Of a stretch of DNA of 64,000 nt, positions 31,061 through 42,990 are shown piece after piece. Origin of the DNA: Blastobasis lacticolella (taxonomy: Eukaryota > Arthropoda > Insecta > Lepidoptera > Blastobasidae); contig LR990041.1 in assembly GCA_905147135.1 (NCBI GenBank), forward strand, positions 20,397,907-20,461,906, in the 5' to 3' direction. The notes beneath the pieces are model-generated. The model was not told the DNA's origin. It ran no database searches and saw nothing but the letters and a program-made list of their open reading frames with translations. Position 1 is the stretch's first letter. Each line of letters starts with the position of its first letter. Made by a program: the position numbers and the translations under genes.

Positions 31061-31715
31061 GGAGTTGCGTTTCCCGCCTCTGAACACACGTCTAATATAG
31101 GTATATTATTTAAGAGGTCTTAAACAATCCCATGTCATAGTCCAAAGGAAACACTGTGGCTAAGAGCTCATTTCACATTTGAATATTTTTTATTTTGTTA
31201 GTTGGATTACAATAAAAATAAATAAATAATCTACAGAATCTTCAAGCAAACGAAGGCCACAACTTCGTTTGACCAAATTAACCTTCTAATCTCTAATCCC
31301 AATCTCAGTATTAATCCAAAGCCAAAACACGCAACCACAAAGGGCTATTGTCACATTTTTCCTTTGTAAAGTTCTGGATAAAGACATGTGACGTCCCGGT
31401 TATAGCGTCATAAGTCAACACCGCCATGTGTCGTGTCAAACACACCTAGTTACAATATAATATTGGGAAACAACCTTTGAACTAGCGGTTTTGACGTGGT
31501 ATTAATCCATTATTGCTGGTTTGGGTGTACCGTTCCCTCACTGCAGGATATGTGATGTTATATTGTTGCCCTAGGGAGTTACATTGAGCGCTCGTTACTG
31601 GATGGCTCTACTTACAAAATTATATCATATGTTTTTTCTATTTGAGGGCACTACATGTTGTATGAGGTGGAAGTAATTGATATATACTTTTGTTTGTTTT
31701 TGCGAGGCAACAAAA
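31061..31715. other. AT-rich DNA, no gene seen
   Basis: Nothing recognised in about 650 bp. Confidence 0.5.
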
Positions 31716-31954
31716 CTTTTGTTTCTGCCGGTGAGTAAGGTTTCCAGTGCTCCATGGGGTGGGGATTTGGGGAACTGTGGCTTTGGCAGTGGAGTGGCAT
31801 TTGCTTTTTGCTGCCAGAGCAACGTGTTATAGAGGTGGGCAACGCATTAGCGATACTCTTGGTGTTGCTAATGTCTATAGGCAGTGGTGACCACTTTCCA
31901 TCAGGTGGCCCGCTTGCCTGTTTGCCAACCGTACGACATAATATAAAAAAAAAA
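31716..31954 (+). mobile_element. SINE-C, full length
   Basis: About 240 bp, from TTTCTGCCGGTGAGTAAGG through CTCCATGGGGTGGGG, AACGTGTTATAGAGGTGGGC and GGTGACCACTTTCCATCAGG, to a ten-base poly(A). It aligns end to end with the copy at 61875-62106 on the other strand. I see no A/B box, so the head origin is unknown. Confidence 0.75.
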
Positions 31955-32528
31955 GTTTCTGGACTGAAATGATCTTTACTCATTTTACAAAGATATTTTA
32001 TGGTTTTTTGGACTTTTGGTTACATTTTAAATCAATAACGTTGTTTTTAAGCCCCAACGAAAAAGTAAGATGTTATAAATTTGAAATTTGTGTCTTTGGT
32101 ATCGTAGCTCCCGAACGGATAAACCGACTTGGATGCGGTTTACTCTACTTGAAAGTCAGTTTAATCGAGATGAATCTCAGCTTTGTTGAATTAAAATCAG
32201 TTTTGTAGTTTAGTAAATATTATGATTTTAGTAAACTTGGTCGGGGGTCGAAGTCAGTGCTTTCGGTAGTGCTCCGATTTTTATAGTACTCTGTGGTGGA
32301 AATAGAAAAACATACCTTTGTCTTTCTCTCACACCAATGATTGTTAAATAAATGTCGAAAGAGAAATAAAACCTTGTGAATATGGCATTATCTGTGTGAC
32401 TGGTGATCAATCACTCAATAGAATAGAATGTGACAACACAGAAATGTGATATAAAAGGTCTTAATGGACTATTGCATTTGAAGGAATATTATTTTTAGGG
32501 AGTTTTTTTTTTAGGGGGTTTTTGAACA
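31955..32528. other. AT-rich DNA, no gene seen
   Basis: No credible frame. TCCCGAACGGATAAACCGAC near 32.11 kb is a phrase common in insect repeats, but the limits are unclear. Confidence 0.45.
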
Positions 32529-32734
32529 CTAACCGATGCTCTTATGATGAAGGAAAACATCGTGATGAAATCTGCACATTCAGGTGACTGAATTTGTAAC
32601 CATGATCCAATGTAGTCAGGTTCCCCTGGTAACAGGGTCACAGAGGTCAGATGGCAGTTGCTTCATTGTAATTACCTGATCTGCCAAATCCTGGATCATA
32701 GTAACCGGGATATTTACGCCAAGATGATTATTAT
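32529..32734 (+). mobile_element. SINE-A body copy
   Basis: ACTAACCGATGCTCTTATGA, CAGGTTCCCCTGGTAACAGG, AGAGGTCAGATGGCAGTTGC and TTTACGCCAAGATGATTATT. The tRNA-like head is missing. Confidence 0.7.
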
Positions 32735-32739
32735 TTTAT

Positions 32740-32845
32740 TACGGCCGCTATGCGACGGCACTTGTATCCTACAGACAAGCGGGCCACCTGATGGTAAATG
32801 GTCCCTAATGTCTGGACATTAGAAACACCAGTGGGCTAATTACGT
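32740..32845 (-). repeat. SINE-C-like tail, diverged
   Basis: ACAAGCGGGCCACCTGATGG is the complement of the SINE-C tail. The rest has diverged. Confidence 0.4.
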
Positions 32846-32986
32846 AACACTGTTTCTAACAATTCTCTGATATCAATGATTGAAATTCCAGTTACTTTTG
32901 CGATTCCGTATCATCGATTTCATGGGTTCAGTTGCTAACAAAGTTCCATTGCAATAAATTGAATTATATCAATCATACATTCTTCC

Positions 32987-33251
32987 TGACGACCTAAGTG
33001 GTTCAATGGTCAACATCCGGTCCATCCATCAATGGCCGGTCTGCCACACTAGAGGTCCCGGGTTCGATTCCCGGCCGGGCAGAAATTGAAATGATGAATT
33101 TTAATTTCTGTTACGGGACTGGGTGGGTGTTCTATGTATAATAAGTACGTATTAAAAAAAAAAGTATTTAAGTAGTATATCAGTTATCTAGCACCCATAG
33201 TACAAGCTTTGCTTAGTTTGGGGCTAGATGGCGCTGTGTGAATTTGTCCAC
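32987..33251 (+). mobile_element. SINE-B, best copy, tRNA-derived
   Basis: GACGACCTAAGTGGTTCAAT (A-box region), GGTCCCGGGTTCGATTCCCG (strong B box), core CAGAAATTGAAATGATGAAT, ATAATAAGTACGTATT, and the 3' part GCACCCATAGTACAAGCTTT, ending TGGCGCTGTGTGAATTTGTC. Length about 265 bp. It sits directly against a LINE tail of opposite orientation at 33262. Confidence 0.8.
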
Positions 33252-33261
33252 GAATTTTTAT

Positions 33262-33400
33262 TTATTTATTTATACATAATGTCAAAAGTGACAATTTCAA
33301 TCACTGAAATCATAGAAATCTTAGTAACAGAGTTATGTAATTAGCCTACTGGGGACTCACCAATGCGTTGCCTTCCTCAAATCTCATGTCATACTTTAAG
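33262..33400 (-). repeat. LINE 3' tail
   Basis: TTTATTTATTTATTTATACA at the left edge is the complement of an A-rich tail of a minus-strand LINE. The following 130 bp is 3' UTR-like. Family unassigned. Confidence 0.4.
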
Positions 33401-33684
33401 TAAAAGTATAAAAAACGTGTCACCATGCAAGGAATATTTATATAATGAGTGCAAATAAGAAAACCACTGGAGGGATGAGGTGGCACGTCGGCCAGTAGAA
33501 GTGGGCCCAATTTAACTTTTGGGTTTCTTTGGCGTCACTGCCTGAATCCAAAATGAGGTTGTGGATTGTTTTAAATGCAAAACGTAGCTGATGTTAGTGT
33601 TGGGAAATTGAAATGAGTTGTTTTACATATTACTTTTTACACATTTACTGTACCTTAAGCACTAAGTATAATTATTGTGAGTTT

Positions 33685-33856
33685 TGACGATCTGAGTGGT
33701 TCAGTTGGTTAACAGCCGGTCTGCCACGCAGAGTCCCGGGTTCGATAACCGGCCGAGCACAAATTAAAATGATGAATTTCAATTTCTGTTACGGATATGT
33801 ATAGTATGTATTTAAAAGTAGTTTTTCAGGCTAGATTGCGCTGTGTAAATTGTCCA
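33685..33856 (+). mobile_element. SINE-B copy
   Basis: TGACGATCTGAGTGGTTCAG, GTCCCGGGTTCGATAACCGG, AATGATGAATTTCAATTTCT and a tail ending TGCGCTGTGTAAATTGTCC. Slightly shorter than the 32987 copy, with an internal deletion before the tail. Confidence 0.7.
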
Positions 33857-34387
33857 AGCATATTTATTTATACTTGAATGTACTGAAAAATGCAAGTAAA
33901 TAAGCACATGATATGTTTGGAAATGAGCCTCAATTAACAACAGACAAGAAAGAATTCAGTGAAGTAAAAACAGTACCAGGCACCTTGTGTACCAGGCATG
34001 GTTTTGCATTTTTGCGAACAAAATTAAACTTAACGACCATAAACATAATGAATGATAGTCCGCAGTTAACTGCAGCGTACAATGTAAATGACGACAATAA
34101 AGCGACCGATATCAGTCGTCTAGTGCCATAAAATGATAGATACAACAGCGTTTAACTAGTTTGCGATATATCGATGGACTAAATTTATAACCGAAGTCAA
34201 TCGCTGCAACTACTGTTTATTCCATCGTAAATTCGTATTATATTCTCATCATAAATACGTATTATATGGTGGCTCACAGATTCCCCGTTTCTTTCTACAT
34301 ACTTTTTAATATTACATCTTATCTCCAATTTAATTATAGAGTTGTTAGAGTAAGGTCTAAGAGTTTGGTATACTACGTGAGTGATGT
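33857..34387. other. No gene seen
   Basis: Two complementary frames of about 70 codons at 33.9-34.15 kb overlap on opposite strands and show no motif. Confidence 0.45.
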
Positions 34388-35835
34388 ATAAGGGGTACCA
34401 CGACTTCAAGTTACTTTGACAGATTGCAGAAAAATTAGCAAACTAAATTTATTTTACTGGCAATAATAAACTACATAGAGGTCACGGTCATACTTTAAAT
34501 AGTTTGTGTTTAAAGCTTGACCGCGACCATGGACTTACTACCCAAAGGGACTGCGCACTGCTTTGACTAAAACCGGGCAGAGCGAGAGTCACCATCGATA
34601 GTCCTTTGTCCCTTTCTAACAGTGTAAACATAATGTTATTGGCATAACCACCGTCATTATAAATTGACAAGTGTCATATTTGGTGTTGCCATTATTGGAG
34701 AAATATATTGACCGTAAATTTGGTATTATTATGGGGTAATCCGTACAATCCGAAAAGTAGTTGTCAAAATACCTTTTGATCTACTGAACGTTTCTCCGAC
34801 AAACGACGAGTCGACATAATTATCAACCTACGACTTTTTGTTCCACAAAACAGATAAAAGAGTTCGGTAACGATTTATCCTACAACACTAGTTCCTAAAG
34901 AGAAGTGATAGTACTCGTCGATATCTACATTTCGGGTGACAGCTGTCAAACTTAAAACTGTCATTCGAAATGTAGATCTCGATGAGTACTATTATATTAC
35001 TCTAGGAACTAGTGTTGTAAGACCAATCGTTTCCGAGTTACAACAGTTCTAAGTTTGACAGCTGCCATCCGAAATGTAGATCTCGACGAGCACTATCATT
35101 TCTCTTTAAGAACTAGTGTTCTAGCACCAATAGTTTAGGAGTTATTGCAGTTTTAAGTTTGACAGCTGTCATTCGAAATGTAGATCAACAAGTACTATAA
35201 TTTCTCTCTAGAAACTAGTATTTTGGGACCAATGGGTTCCGAGTAGTAGGGAATCCTTGGGCTGGACCCTGGTGAAAATATGACCTTCAGATTGCACCCG
35301 GTCCGACTCTGCCTGGCCCTGATCGGTAGGTCGGTGACCGCGCTAAGAAATAAAAGTAATTCGGAATTTGCATCAACAATGGTGGCAACACTAGAAAGGG
35401 ACACAGGACTATCGATGGTGACTCTCGCTCTGCCCGGTTTTAGTCAAAGAAGTGCGCAGTCCCTTTGGGTAGTAAGTCCATGACCGCGACAGAGGTGACC
35501 TGTCAATTGTAGCGCTAGCTCTGCGTTTTATGTCGCAACACCGGAAGGATGTAGTATTCTGTGACAAGATTCGAAGTTTTAGAAAAATACCTAGCGCCCT
35601 CCTTCATGGAATTATGATTCTTGTCAAATATGTCAATATTTGACATAGTAGCCATTGGTAACAAACAGTATAAACCGACTAATTTTAAATGATATAAAAT
35701 AACAAAGGCGGCTTATTAAAGTTATTGACTACTCAATAGCGTTGAGTTATATTTGCTCTATACAGTTTATTATTGCCAGTAAAATAAGTTTTCGGTAATT
35801 TGTCAAAGTAACCGAGTCCTTGGTACCCTTTACAG
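34388..35835. mobile_element. Foldback element with nested inverted repeats
   Basis: About 1.45 kb with long inverted arms. The outer arms start TAAGGGGTACC (left) and its complement GGTACCCTTTA (right), and include TTACTTTGACA... / ...TGTCAAAGTAA and ATTTTACTGGCAATAATAAA / GTTTATTATTGCCAGTAAAA. An inner pair of about 105 bp (34521-34625 and 35385-35487) includes CATGGACTTACTACCCAAAG and CTTTGGGTAGTAAGTCCATG. The centre (34879-35230) has one inverted and nearly three direct copies of a 103-bp unit beginning GAACTAGTGTT. No coding capacity, so it is non-autonomous. The target duplication is not resolved. Confidence 0.7.
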
Positions 35836-36067
35836 ATAAGTTGCAAACTTTTAAAATGGAGAAATTTCTCGAGACCATTCCAAATGCTGTATGCGCCGGG
35901 TGAATACGGCGAACAAAGTGTAGGGGGGAGTTAAGTCCATCGACAAGATAAGAAGAGACAGATAGGTACGATAAAAATAAACACAAATAAAATTAAAAAA
36001 CAGTCGTTTCCTACGCCACTGGCTGCGTTGCCTCGTTGGATAGCGATATCGAGCCGAGATCTTTGAA

Positions 36068-36209
36068 GGCTTACCATGAGCTCTTTTAGCAGGACCTAAC
36101 AGAATTGCACTGCTTAGAACGAGACAAACTTATGTAACACGTATAGCGCTGTGTCATTCTAAACAGGACAGTTTTGTTTAGGTCTTGCTAAAAGAGCTCA
36201 CGGTAAGCC
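36068..36209. mobile_element. 142-bp hairpin MITE
   Basis: Terminal inverted repeats of about 30 bp, GGCTTACCATGAGCTCTTTT and its partner (two or three mismatches), with weaker complementarity continuing inward, so the whole transcript would fold on itself. Direct flanks are TTTGAA and CCCCAGG, with no obvious target duplication. Confidence 0.65.
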
Positions 36210-36289
36210 CCCAGGTCACCTTTGGTGTCGGTTACTTCTTGGAAAGTTCTTTAAAGAATGCGTACTCTTAATTTTACCCCTACCGTCTT

Positions 36290-36400
36290 TCTTTTTGCTT
36301 ATAAACCTTTCTCTTGAATCCTCTTTCTATTGTTAAAAACCGCATTGAAATCCGTTGCATAGCTAAAGATCTAAGCGTAGATATAACATAGATAATATGT
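36290..36400 (+). repeat. RTE-like tail, second half
   Basis: TTATAAACCTTTCTCTTGAA, GTTAAAAACCGCATTGAAAT, CCGTTGCATAGCTAAAGATC. The first half and the minisatellite are absent. Confidence 0.55.
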
Positions 36401-37779
36401 CGGAGGGAGCACGCCCTGATGGTAGTAATGGCGAGCTTCGGCCGCTCGCGTCCTCAGTAGGATCCATTGTTATTATATATTTTGTTGAAATAAACATATA
36501 ATCACTAAACTTTTTTCTTCGATTTTCTTCGATCTTCTTTTTTTTTTGGTTTTCTTCGATACAATTACTTTTTCAGCAATTTCCTTAACAAAGACAAAAC
36601 AACCATTCTAATTCTTTAACCCGAGGGTAGCTTCCCAAACCATGATTACAAATTACCCACATCAAATCATTTGCATCGATCTACCTTCACCAAAATCGAT
36701 TTTATATAATTATTCAAAATTAAACATAATCTTCATCTCTATTAATAACAAAATAATAAATCCTAATTTATATATTAAATAACTTTTTGTACACTAGTTC
36801 CACTTTATTATACAATTTTATTAAATTGCAACCGGTTTCGAATTACTCATCTTTAGGCAATTATTTTATATTTTGTTTACAAGCTATATGTAGGTACCGA
36901 CAAATAATAATTTAAATTGATGTGGGTACCGACAGTATACAATAATGTTAGGATGTCACAGTGCAGAGAAATGTACAGTATGTTCCATCATGAAGTGACA
37001 ACAAAGTGTTACAAAGAAAAAATCCTAATTTGTCGTGAAATCTGTAATAATCTGGGTCCCACTTGAAAACTGGATATCAGCATTATTCAATTGCAGCGTG
37101 TTCTTCATCAATGTTATAGAAGTGCTGGCGTTGGCCAGTAAATGGCACCCGCGCCGACACATAGATACATACATAGATAACATAGGTGTAGACGGAGACA
37201 AGCGACTTTGTTTTATACTATGTATAGTTAATCATATCTATACGCCAATATACAAAAACTACCAACTGAGAGTAATTACGACATTTCACTATCAAGATTT
37301 AAGTACTATCGCGCTAGTATGTTGCACTCTTACAAGAATCGCTAACAAAAATGTATAAAAAGTCTCCGAGAAAATGTTGCGAAAGCTTCTGAACAATAAA
37401 TCATTCAGTGAGCTTACCAATAGCCGGGCTGTTTGTCGCGTACGCTCCGACGTATTTATTCTTATGCTGATAGGCAATTGTAGCACAATATTTACTCGAT
37501 GCATACATAGACGTCGGGGGCAGCCGCTCGTGAAATACGACTCTCAATTCGCTGAGTCTCGACAAAATGTCATCGTATTAGGCATTCGATTTCGTGGCAG
37601 CTTCGGAAATGTTTGACACTTTTACGAGTCATGACGAAATGTATCGATAGACTGGTTTTGTGCGTTTGTGCGTGCGTTCGGGGTTGAATAATCATTTTGT
37701 TGTCAGCAATATTCGTAATTGCGTTTCACTGCATCTCGGCTGTGGCCTGGTTTATTTTGTTAGATATAGAGTTTTTTTA
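36401..37779. other. No gene seen
   Basis: AT-rich; contains GACAAGCGACTTTGTTTTATACTATGT-like RTE-end traces near 37.2 kb, and a phrase ACTTTTTGTACACTAGTTCC near 36.78 kb that recurs near 41.41 kb. Confidence 0.45.
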
Positions 37780-38347
37780 TTATACTAGCCAGGCATTTGA
37801 CCACCATCTCACCTGGTGTTAAGTGACGATGCGGCCGAAGATGAGCATGCCTGTCTAGGAACAGCCTGTTCACTCCAGCCTTGTAGACGTCCAGATTATA
37901 ATGATAAGGGAAGATCATCATCATCACAGCCCATAACAGTCCACTGCAGGACTTCGGGCCTCTCCCACGAAAGGGGAGGTCATTGCCATAATCTCCACGC
38001 TTGGCAGGCGGGTTGGAGATCGCAGTGCAGTTGATGTAAATCTACCCAGAAAGATGCTGCTGCCCACCTTTCGGATTTGTCCCTTAGTCGCCTCTTACGA
38101 CACCCACGGGAAGAGATGGGGTGGTGCTATTCTTTGAGGTGGCGGCACCACACACCACATAATAAGGGAAGATAATCGCAGGCAATGTGTTCCATTCCTT
38201 AGCCGTACGCATTACAAAGGTTGAACCAAACCGGCTCGTGCAGATAACTGGAAGATCCACGGATCTCTCAGACGGATTCATATATTGGGTCCGGATCGGA
38301 TCGGATCGGTGTCTGCGTTTCCGTCCTATATATAAGTATGACAACAA
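37780..38347 (-). pseudogene. CR1/L2-like RT C-terminus split by SINE-D
   Basis: Minus-strand frame with NPSERSVDLPVICTSRFGS, TFVMRTAKEWNTLPAIIFP, the 'W(N)xLP' end of many LINE RT proteins, followed by a 3' UTR with CACCAGGTGAGATGGTGG. A SINE-D copy (37916-38160) interrupts it after IIFP. The 3' UTR resembles that of the fragment at 60095-60746, so both come from one family. The RT core is missing. Confidence 0.65.
37916..38160 (-). mobile_element. SINE-D with 12-bp target duplication
   Basis: Full-length copy, with plus-strand order from CATCATCATCACAGCCCATA to GGTGGCGGCACCACACACC. ATAAGGGAAGAT flanks both sides (about 37904-37915 and 38162-38173), a clean target-site duplication that fixes the ends. 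It lies inside an older RT fragment. Confidence 0.8.
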
Positions 38348-39717
38348 CCTATGAACAATCTCTCTTTATGTATTAAAAAACTCTAAGTTAGTAAATACAT
38401 GCTTTAATTCTCAGTGGAATACACTATATTTCCTACTCCTACTTGTTACTTTTTAATTAAATTTGTTGCAGGTTCCAAGACAGTATTAGCTTGTCGTCGG
38501 ACGCGCTTCAGTGTTATAACTCAGGACCCATGTGTGGTCGCCGCTTTAGATGCTGGCTACACATGAGTTGCATCGGTGGAAATGAGCTTCATAAAAACAA
38601 TCAATAAACTACGACGAAGTAAAAATGTTGTAACCTGATATTGTACTATTTTTTTAATTATATTTCATAACTACAAACAAATATTGTTTACAAAGTACAC
38701 TACTTGGAAAATATTCGGGTGATTGAAATAAGTAAGCAACACTGATATTAATTAAGACGTTCGTCTGTTTTTACAATCATAGTAGTATTATTTAACGTGT
38801 ATCATTTCGTGTAAACAAGGTATGTCTTAACTGTGTGAGCTACGAAAAGAGACCGAAGAATCCTTGCACCTATTACAGTGTTACAAATTTATCAGACACA
38901 GTAACGGCGTCGCTGTTGTTGATACTTAGTTTGTATTTGTAGATACTTACGTTAAGTTAACTTAAGTTCCAGGTTTGACCGCCGAGTCAGATAAATTTGT
39001 GGTACTTGAACACATTTCCAGATTTGATTCTTGACTTCCGCTTCCAGACGACTTCATTTAAGAATAAAATTGTCTGACAATCATAGACTATAAACGATTT
39101 TTTATTTCGTTCAGACATGAAGTCACTTTATTTTTTAGACAATAATCATTTTCATATTTTCTCAGGGGAGATAGAATTGGAGTGTAATCTCAATATACTG
39201 AGGTAACAATTTTATAAGCGGCTGAATGATTCTCATCTTTCATACCACTAGGTACTATCTTTTGCCCGTGACTTCGTCCGCGTGGAAAAAGTTTTTAGTT
39301 CAGTCTTTCCCGAGTAACCATTGCAAATGACCTCCGTATTGTATGAATGCTAGTACTACCGGGGGGTCTAGTTGTATCTCTTGTTTTACCTACCGGAATT
39401 AGATGAAACATGGCTTAGATTGCAACCTGCTACCAAGTTCAAAATCATCAATCAAAACCGAATCAAAAACCGTTCCAAAGCTAAGCAAAAACATTTTTTT
39501 GGGCGTAGTTACGTCCTATCCCGACAATGTTTTTTGAAATATCTTCAATGTACAGACACGGCCTTAGTAACCTTTCACCACTTACATATATTTTCGCGTT
39601 TATTATCCGCATCGACCCCATATTTAATTATGTATTCCATTTTATATAGGTGTTTTATTTTAGTTTCGAAATTCAAGGATTAAATATCGTTAATTCTTTA
39701 AAAAAACTCTGATTTTT
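38348..39717. other. No gene; short RTE-head trace
   Basis: Mostly AT-rich and unrecognised. At 39258-39300, TTTTGCCCGTGACTTCGTCC is the head phrase of RTE-like tails, without the second half. Confidence 0.45.
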
Positions 39718-39719
39718 AA

Positions 39720-39929
39720 TCATCATTATCATCACAGCCCATAACAGTCCACTGCAGGACTTCGGGCCTCTCCCACGAAAGGGGAGGTCATTGCCATAAT
39801 CTCTACGCTTGGCAGGCGGGTTGGAGATCGCAGTGCAGTTGATGTAAATCTACCCGGAAAGATGCTGCTGCCCACCTTTCGGATTTGTCCCTTAGTCGCC
39901 TCTTACGACACCCACGGGAAGAGATGGGA
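39720..39929 (-). mobile_element. SINE-D, 5'-truncated, target duplication
   Basis: Very similar to the 37916 copy but lacks the last 30 bp of head (ends at AAGAGATGGG). ATTTTTAAT occurs on both sides (about 39712-39720 and 39930-39938), consistent with a target duplication. A truncated copy with intact target duplication argues for LINE-style retroposition. Confidence 0.75.
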
Positions 39930-39939
39930 ATTTTTAATA

Positions 39940-40483
39940 TATAAAAATAAAATAAATACCGTTACAGAGCACTCATTGTTTCAGTCTCCGGAGGCAGCCA
40001 TTGGTCAACTTCGCTCCTCCAACGGTATTTAAAACCATAGAGAAAAAATCTACTAACGTCAAAAATATAAAATTGTATTGCCACAAAATACTACGTTGTA
40101 AATTGAAAATGAAAGATGATAATAGCAGGCCCGGCGGATTTTTTGAGCTCTCTGTTTGTCAGGAGGCTTAAACAATATTTAATCCTTTTTCCATTACAAT
40201 AATTTTAGCCGAAGTGGGTTTATTTAAATGTAATTTTTTTATTTTTTGTATTGGTTGATTTCTTTTTTCGTTAACGACATGCTCGTTACTTTAAAACATG
40301 ATTTAAATTTATTCTCAACATTCAATAATCAGTAAAAAAGGGTGACTTAATAATTGTTTGTTCGGTTTTCTACTCGTTAATCAGCTGGCTGCAGGCTGGG
40401 TGCTATACACATGCAAAGTACTTCCTTTTCATTATTTCGTAGATTTCTTGGTGTTGCTATTTTTCTATTTTATTATTCACTAC
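39940..40483. other. AT-rich DNA, no gene seen
   Basis: No recognised element. Confidence 0.5.
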
Positions 40484-40650
40484 TGGACCAGACGCGACTT
40501 AGTTCGCGTACACCTACTTTACCCTTACCTAAATTTTTTTTCTTGCCTATAAACCTTCCTCTTGAATCAGTCTATCTATTGCTGAAAACCGCATTAAATT
40601 GCATTGCGTATTTTAAAAGATCTAAGAGTACATAGATACATACACAGTAA
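40484..40650 (+). repeat. RTE-like tail with short array
   Basis: ACTGGACCAGACGCGACTTA, then CACCTACTTTACCCTTACC (a very short form of the array), then GCCTATAAACCTTCCTCTTG and GAAAACCGCATTAAATTGCA. It is an uninterrupted model of the copy into which R1-A and R1-B inserted. Confidence 0.7.
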
Positions 40651-40702
40651 TTGTCACTGAACTCCTAAACTAGACCGATTTTTATAAAATATAAAGATTT
40701 TA

Positions 40703-41047
40703 TAAATTATCTTGGCGTTAATGTCCCGGCTGTGCTCTCGCGCACTATGGTCCGGGGTCCGCCTTAACCTTCATCCAGAATTTGGCACATCAGAGAATTA
40801 CAGTAGAGCGACCCTCCGTGATCCTGCTACCAGGGCAACCTAACCACATTGGACCATGATTAAACATTCAGTCGTCTGAATGTGCAGGTTTCTTCAAGAT
40901 GTTTCCCTCACTGTAACAGCATCGGTTAGCATACAACAAATGTACATAACTCAGACAAGTCATTGGTACACGGCCGCAGTAGTACACGAACACGGTACCT
41001 CTCACTTACGTGTCGAATACCTTAACCACTCGGCCACCGACGCTCCA
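40703..41047 (-). mobile_element. SINE-A, full length with head
   Basis: Reverse orientation: 3' end TCTTGGCGTTAATGTCCCGG at left, body CCAGGGCAACCTAACCACAT, and at right the tRNA-like head, whose complement reads GGTTAAGGTATTCGACACGT and GAGGTACCGTGTTCG. About 345 bp, longer than the 21981 copy. Confidence 0.75.
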
Positions 41048-41741
41048 TAACATTTACAACAAGTTACGAGCAAGTATAATGAAAAATAGATTGCTCATAA
41101 GTTCAAGTATTATTATTTACTTAGTATGTTTATGTTCATTAAATAAGGATAGTCTATTATATTATATTTACAACTGGACCCATATGTATCGCTACAATCT
41201 GGTAGTATTGCGCTGTCGTCACAGCTGTAGACTAAACATGTATTCCGAAATTCGAAGTTCCTAGTTCCCGAATTTATGAAACTCTAAGTATAAAGGCTGA
41301 TATTTTAATCATGAACATTAAAATTGTTTTCAGATAATTGTGCGGAAAATTACCATGAGGCACGGTTCTAATCGAAATTAATAGTTCCTTAATTATGAAT
41401 TAAATCACTTTTTGTACACTAGTTCCACTTTAGTTCCACTTTTAGTTCCTTAATTACTGAATTATCAATAATAAGAGAAAGTCGATCTCACTTATCATCA
41501 TTTTCGTAACCATAATCGAACTTTTGAGAAATAATAATGTTGATAAGCCAGCAAATTGCTAAGAGTTATTTGATGGTTGAACGAGGTTTTAATATCTTCT
41601 TGTTTAATTTGGCGTCAACTTTGAAACGTAATGTACGGGGACCACGAATTTAAAACAAAATGGGACAAATTCAATTCAAAGTTAAAAATAAAAAAATTGA
41701 TTTATTGAGTATTAAAGTAATTGTTAATCAAGTCTAAAAAT
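41048..41741. other. AT-rich DNA, no gene seen
   Basis: A short duplicated phrase TAGTTCCACTTT lies near 41.42 kb. Nothing else recognised. Confidence 0.45.
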
Positions 41742-42024
41742 CTGATTATCTAGGCGTTCATGTTGTGCTCTCGCGCACGAGGGCTCGGGGTTCACCTTGA
41801 CCGTGATCCAGGATTTGGCAAATCAGGTAATCACAGTCGCTGCACGACTGCTATCTGACCTCCGTGACCCTGCTGCCAGTGGAACCTGACCAGCTTGAAT
41901 CATAGTTACACATTCAATCGCCTGAATGTGCAGGTTCCATCACAATGTTTTCCCTCATAAAAGGAGCACCTGTTGGTATTCAACTAATGTCGGATACCCT
42001 AACCGCTCGGCCACCTACGCTCCT
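41742..42024 (-). mobile_element. SINE-A, shortened head
   Basis: Reverse orientation from TGATTATCTAGGCGTTCATG to ACCGCTCGGCCACCTACGC. About 60 bp between the body and the head, including the B box, is missing compared with the 40703 copy. Confidence 0.7.
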
Positions 42025-42526
42025 TTCATTAATTAAGCATGGACTGTAAGGAAATATTTCGATTCACATTGAAAACCTCACCTGTGTGCACAAACGGCTA
42101 GCACCAATACCGAACGCTTCTCAAAACGTAAAACTTTTCGCATCAACCAAATCCCAAGTGCGAATTTAAAGATATCGCTGCACATTTATCCTGCAGCCGA
42201 TCGCAGCGCGAGGGGATCCGTTGAAATGTATTCTATTAGGCACATTTGTTTCGCGCCTGCTGGTAATGCGCACTATTCTTCATGGTACTGCTTGCCCGCC
42301 AGCTAGTGAGATTTTTGCACGCTTTTAGCTTGCGCTTGCTGTGTATCCGGCGTTATGTGCAGCTGTGGCGGTTAATTTGTTATTAATAGCCGTTTATATT
42401 AAATGTGGAAATATTTATTCGCTTATTCTGTATACAGGGTCTCTGTACTATCACAATTGGGGCGTGCGGCTGTACTACGCCCGGCTGAATGCCACAATCT
42501 GCATTGCACCAAATTAAAAAAAAAAT

Positions 42527-42708
42527 AATCGCCTTGACCATGATACAGAACTTGGCAAATCAGATAATTACAGTGAAGCGATTGCCATCTGACCTCCATG
42601 ACCCTGATACCAGGGGAACCTGACCAGATTTGATCATGGTTACCCATTCACTCGTCTGAATGTGCAGGTTTTATCACGATATTTTTCATCACCGTTAGAG
42701 CATCGGAC
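42527..42708 (-). mobile_element. SINE-A body copy
   Basis: Reverse orientation: AATCGCCTTGACCATGATAC, CCAGGGGAACCTGACCAGAT, TCATCACCGTTAGAGCATCG. The head is absent. Confidence 0.65.
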
Positions 42709-42990
42709 TGACTAACGCTTTCGAGCTTTCACCAAGTAATATTTCTACTCGCAGACTCTCATAGGATACACCCCTTTTTAATCTTTCAATTTCCATGGTT
42801 GTCAGCTTGACGACATACATGCCTAAGCTACACACACTAGCAAGCTATATAGCTAGCATGACACAATAGCGCCTCTCTTATTCGAACCCCCTCAACTACA
42901 AGTGCAATAACGAGTGTTTCTATCTATCAATCCATAGAAAGATAAAAAATAGATGTATTATGTTGAAAATATTTACTTGTTCAAATTTTC

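Noticed and set aside
32987..33070. Possible tRNA gene with strong B box
   Set aside because: Same head occurs in at least five SINE-B copies followed by the same non-tRNA core.
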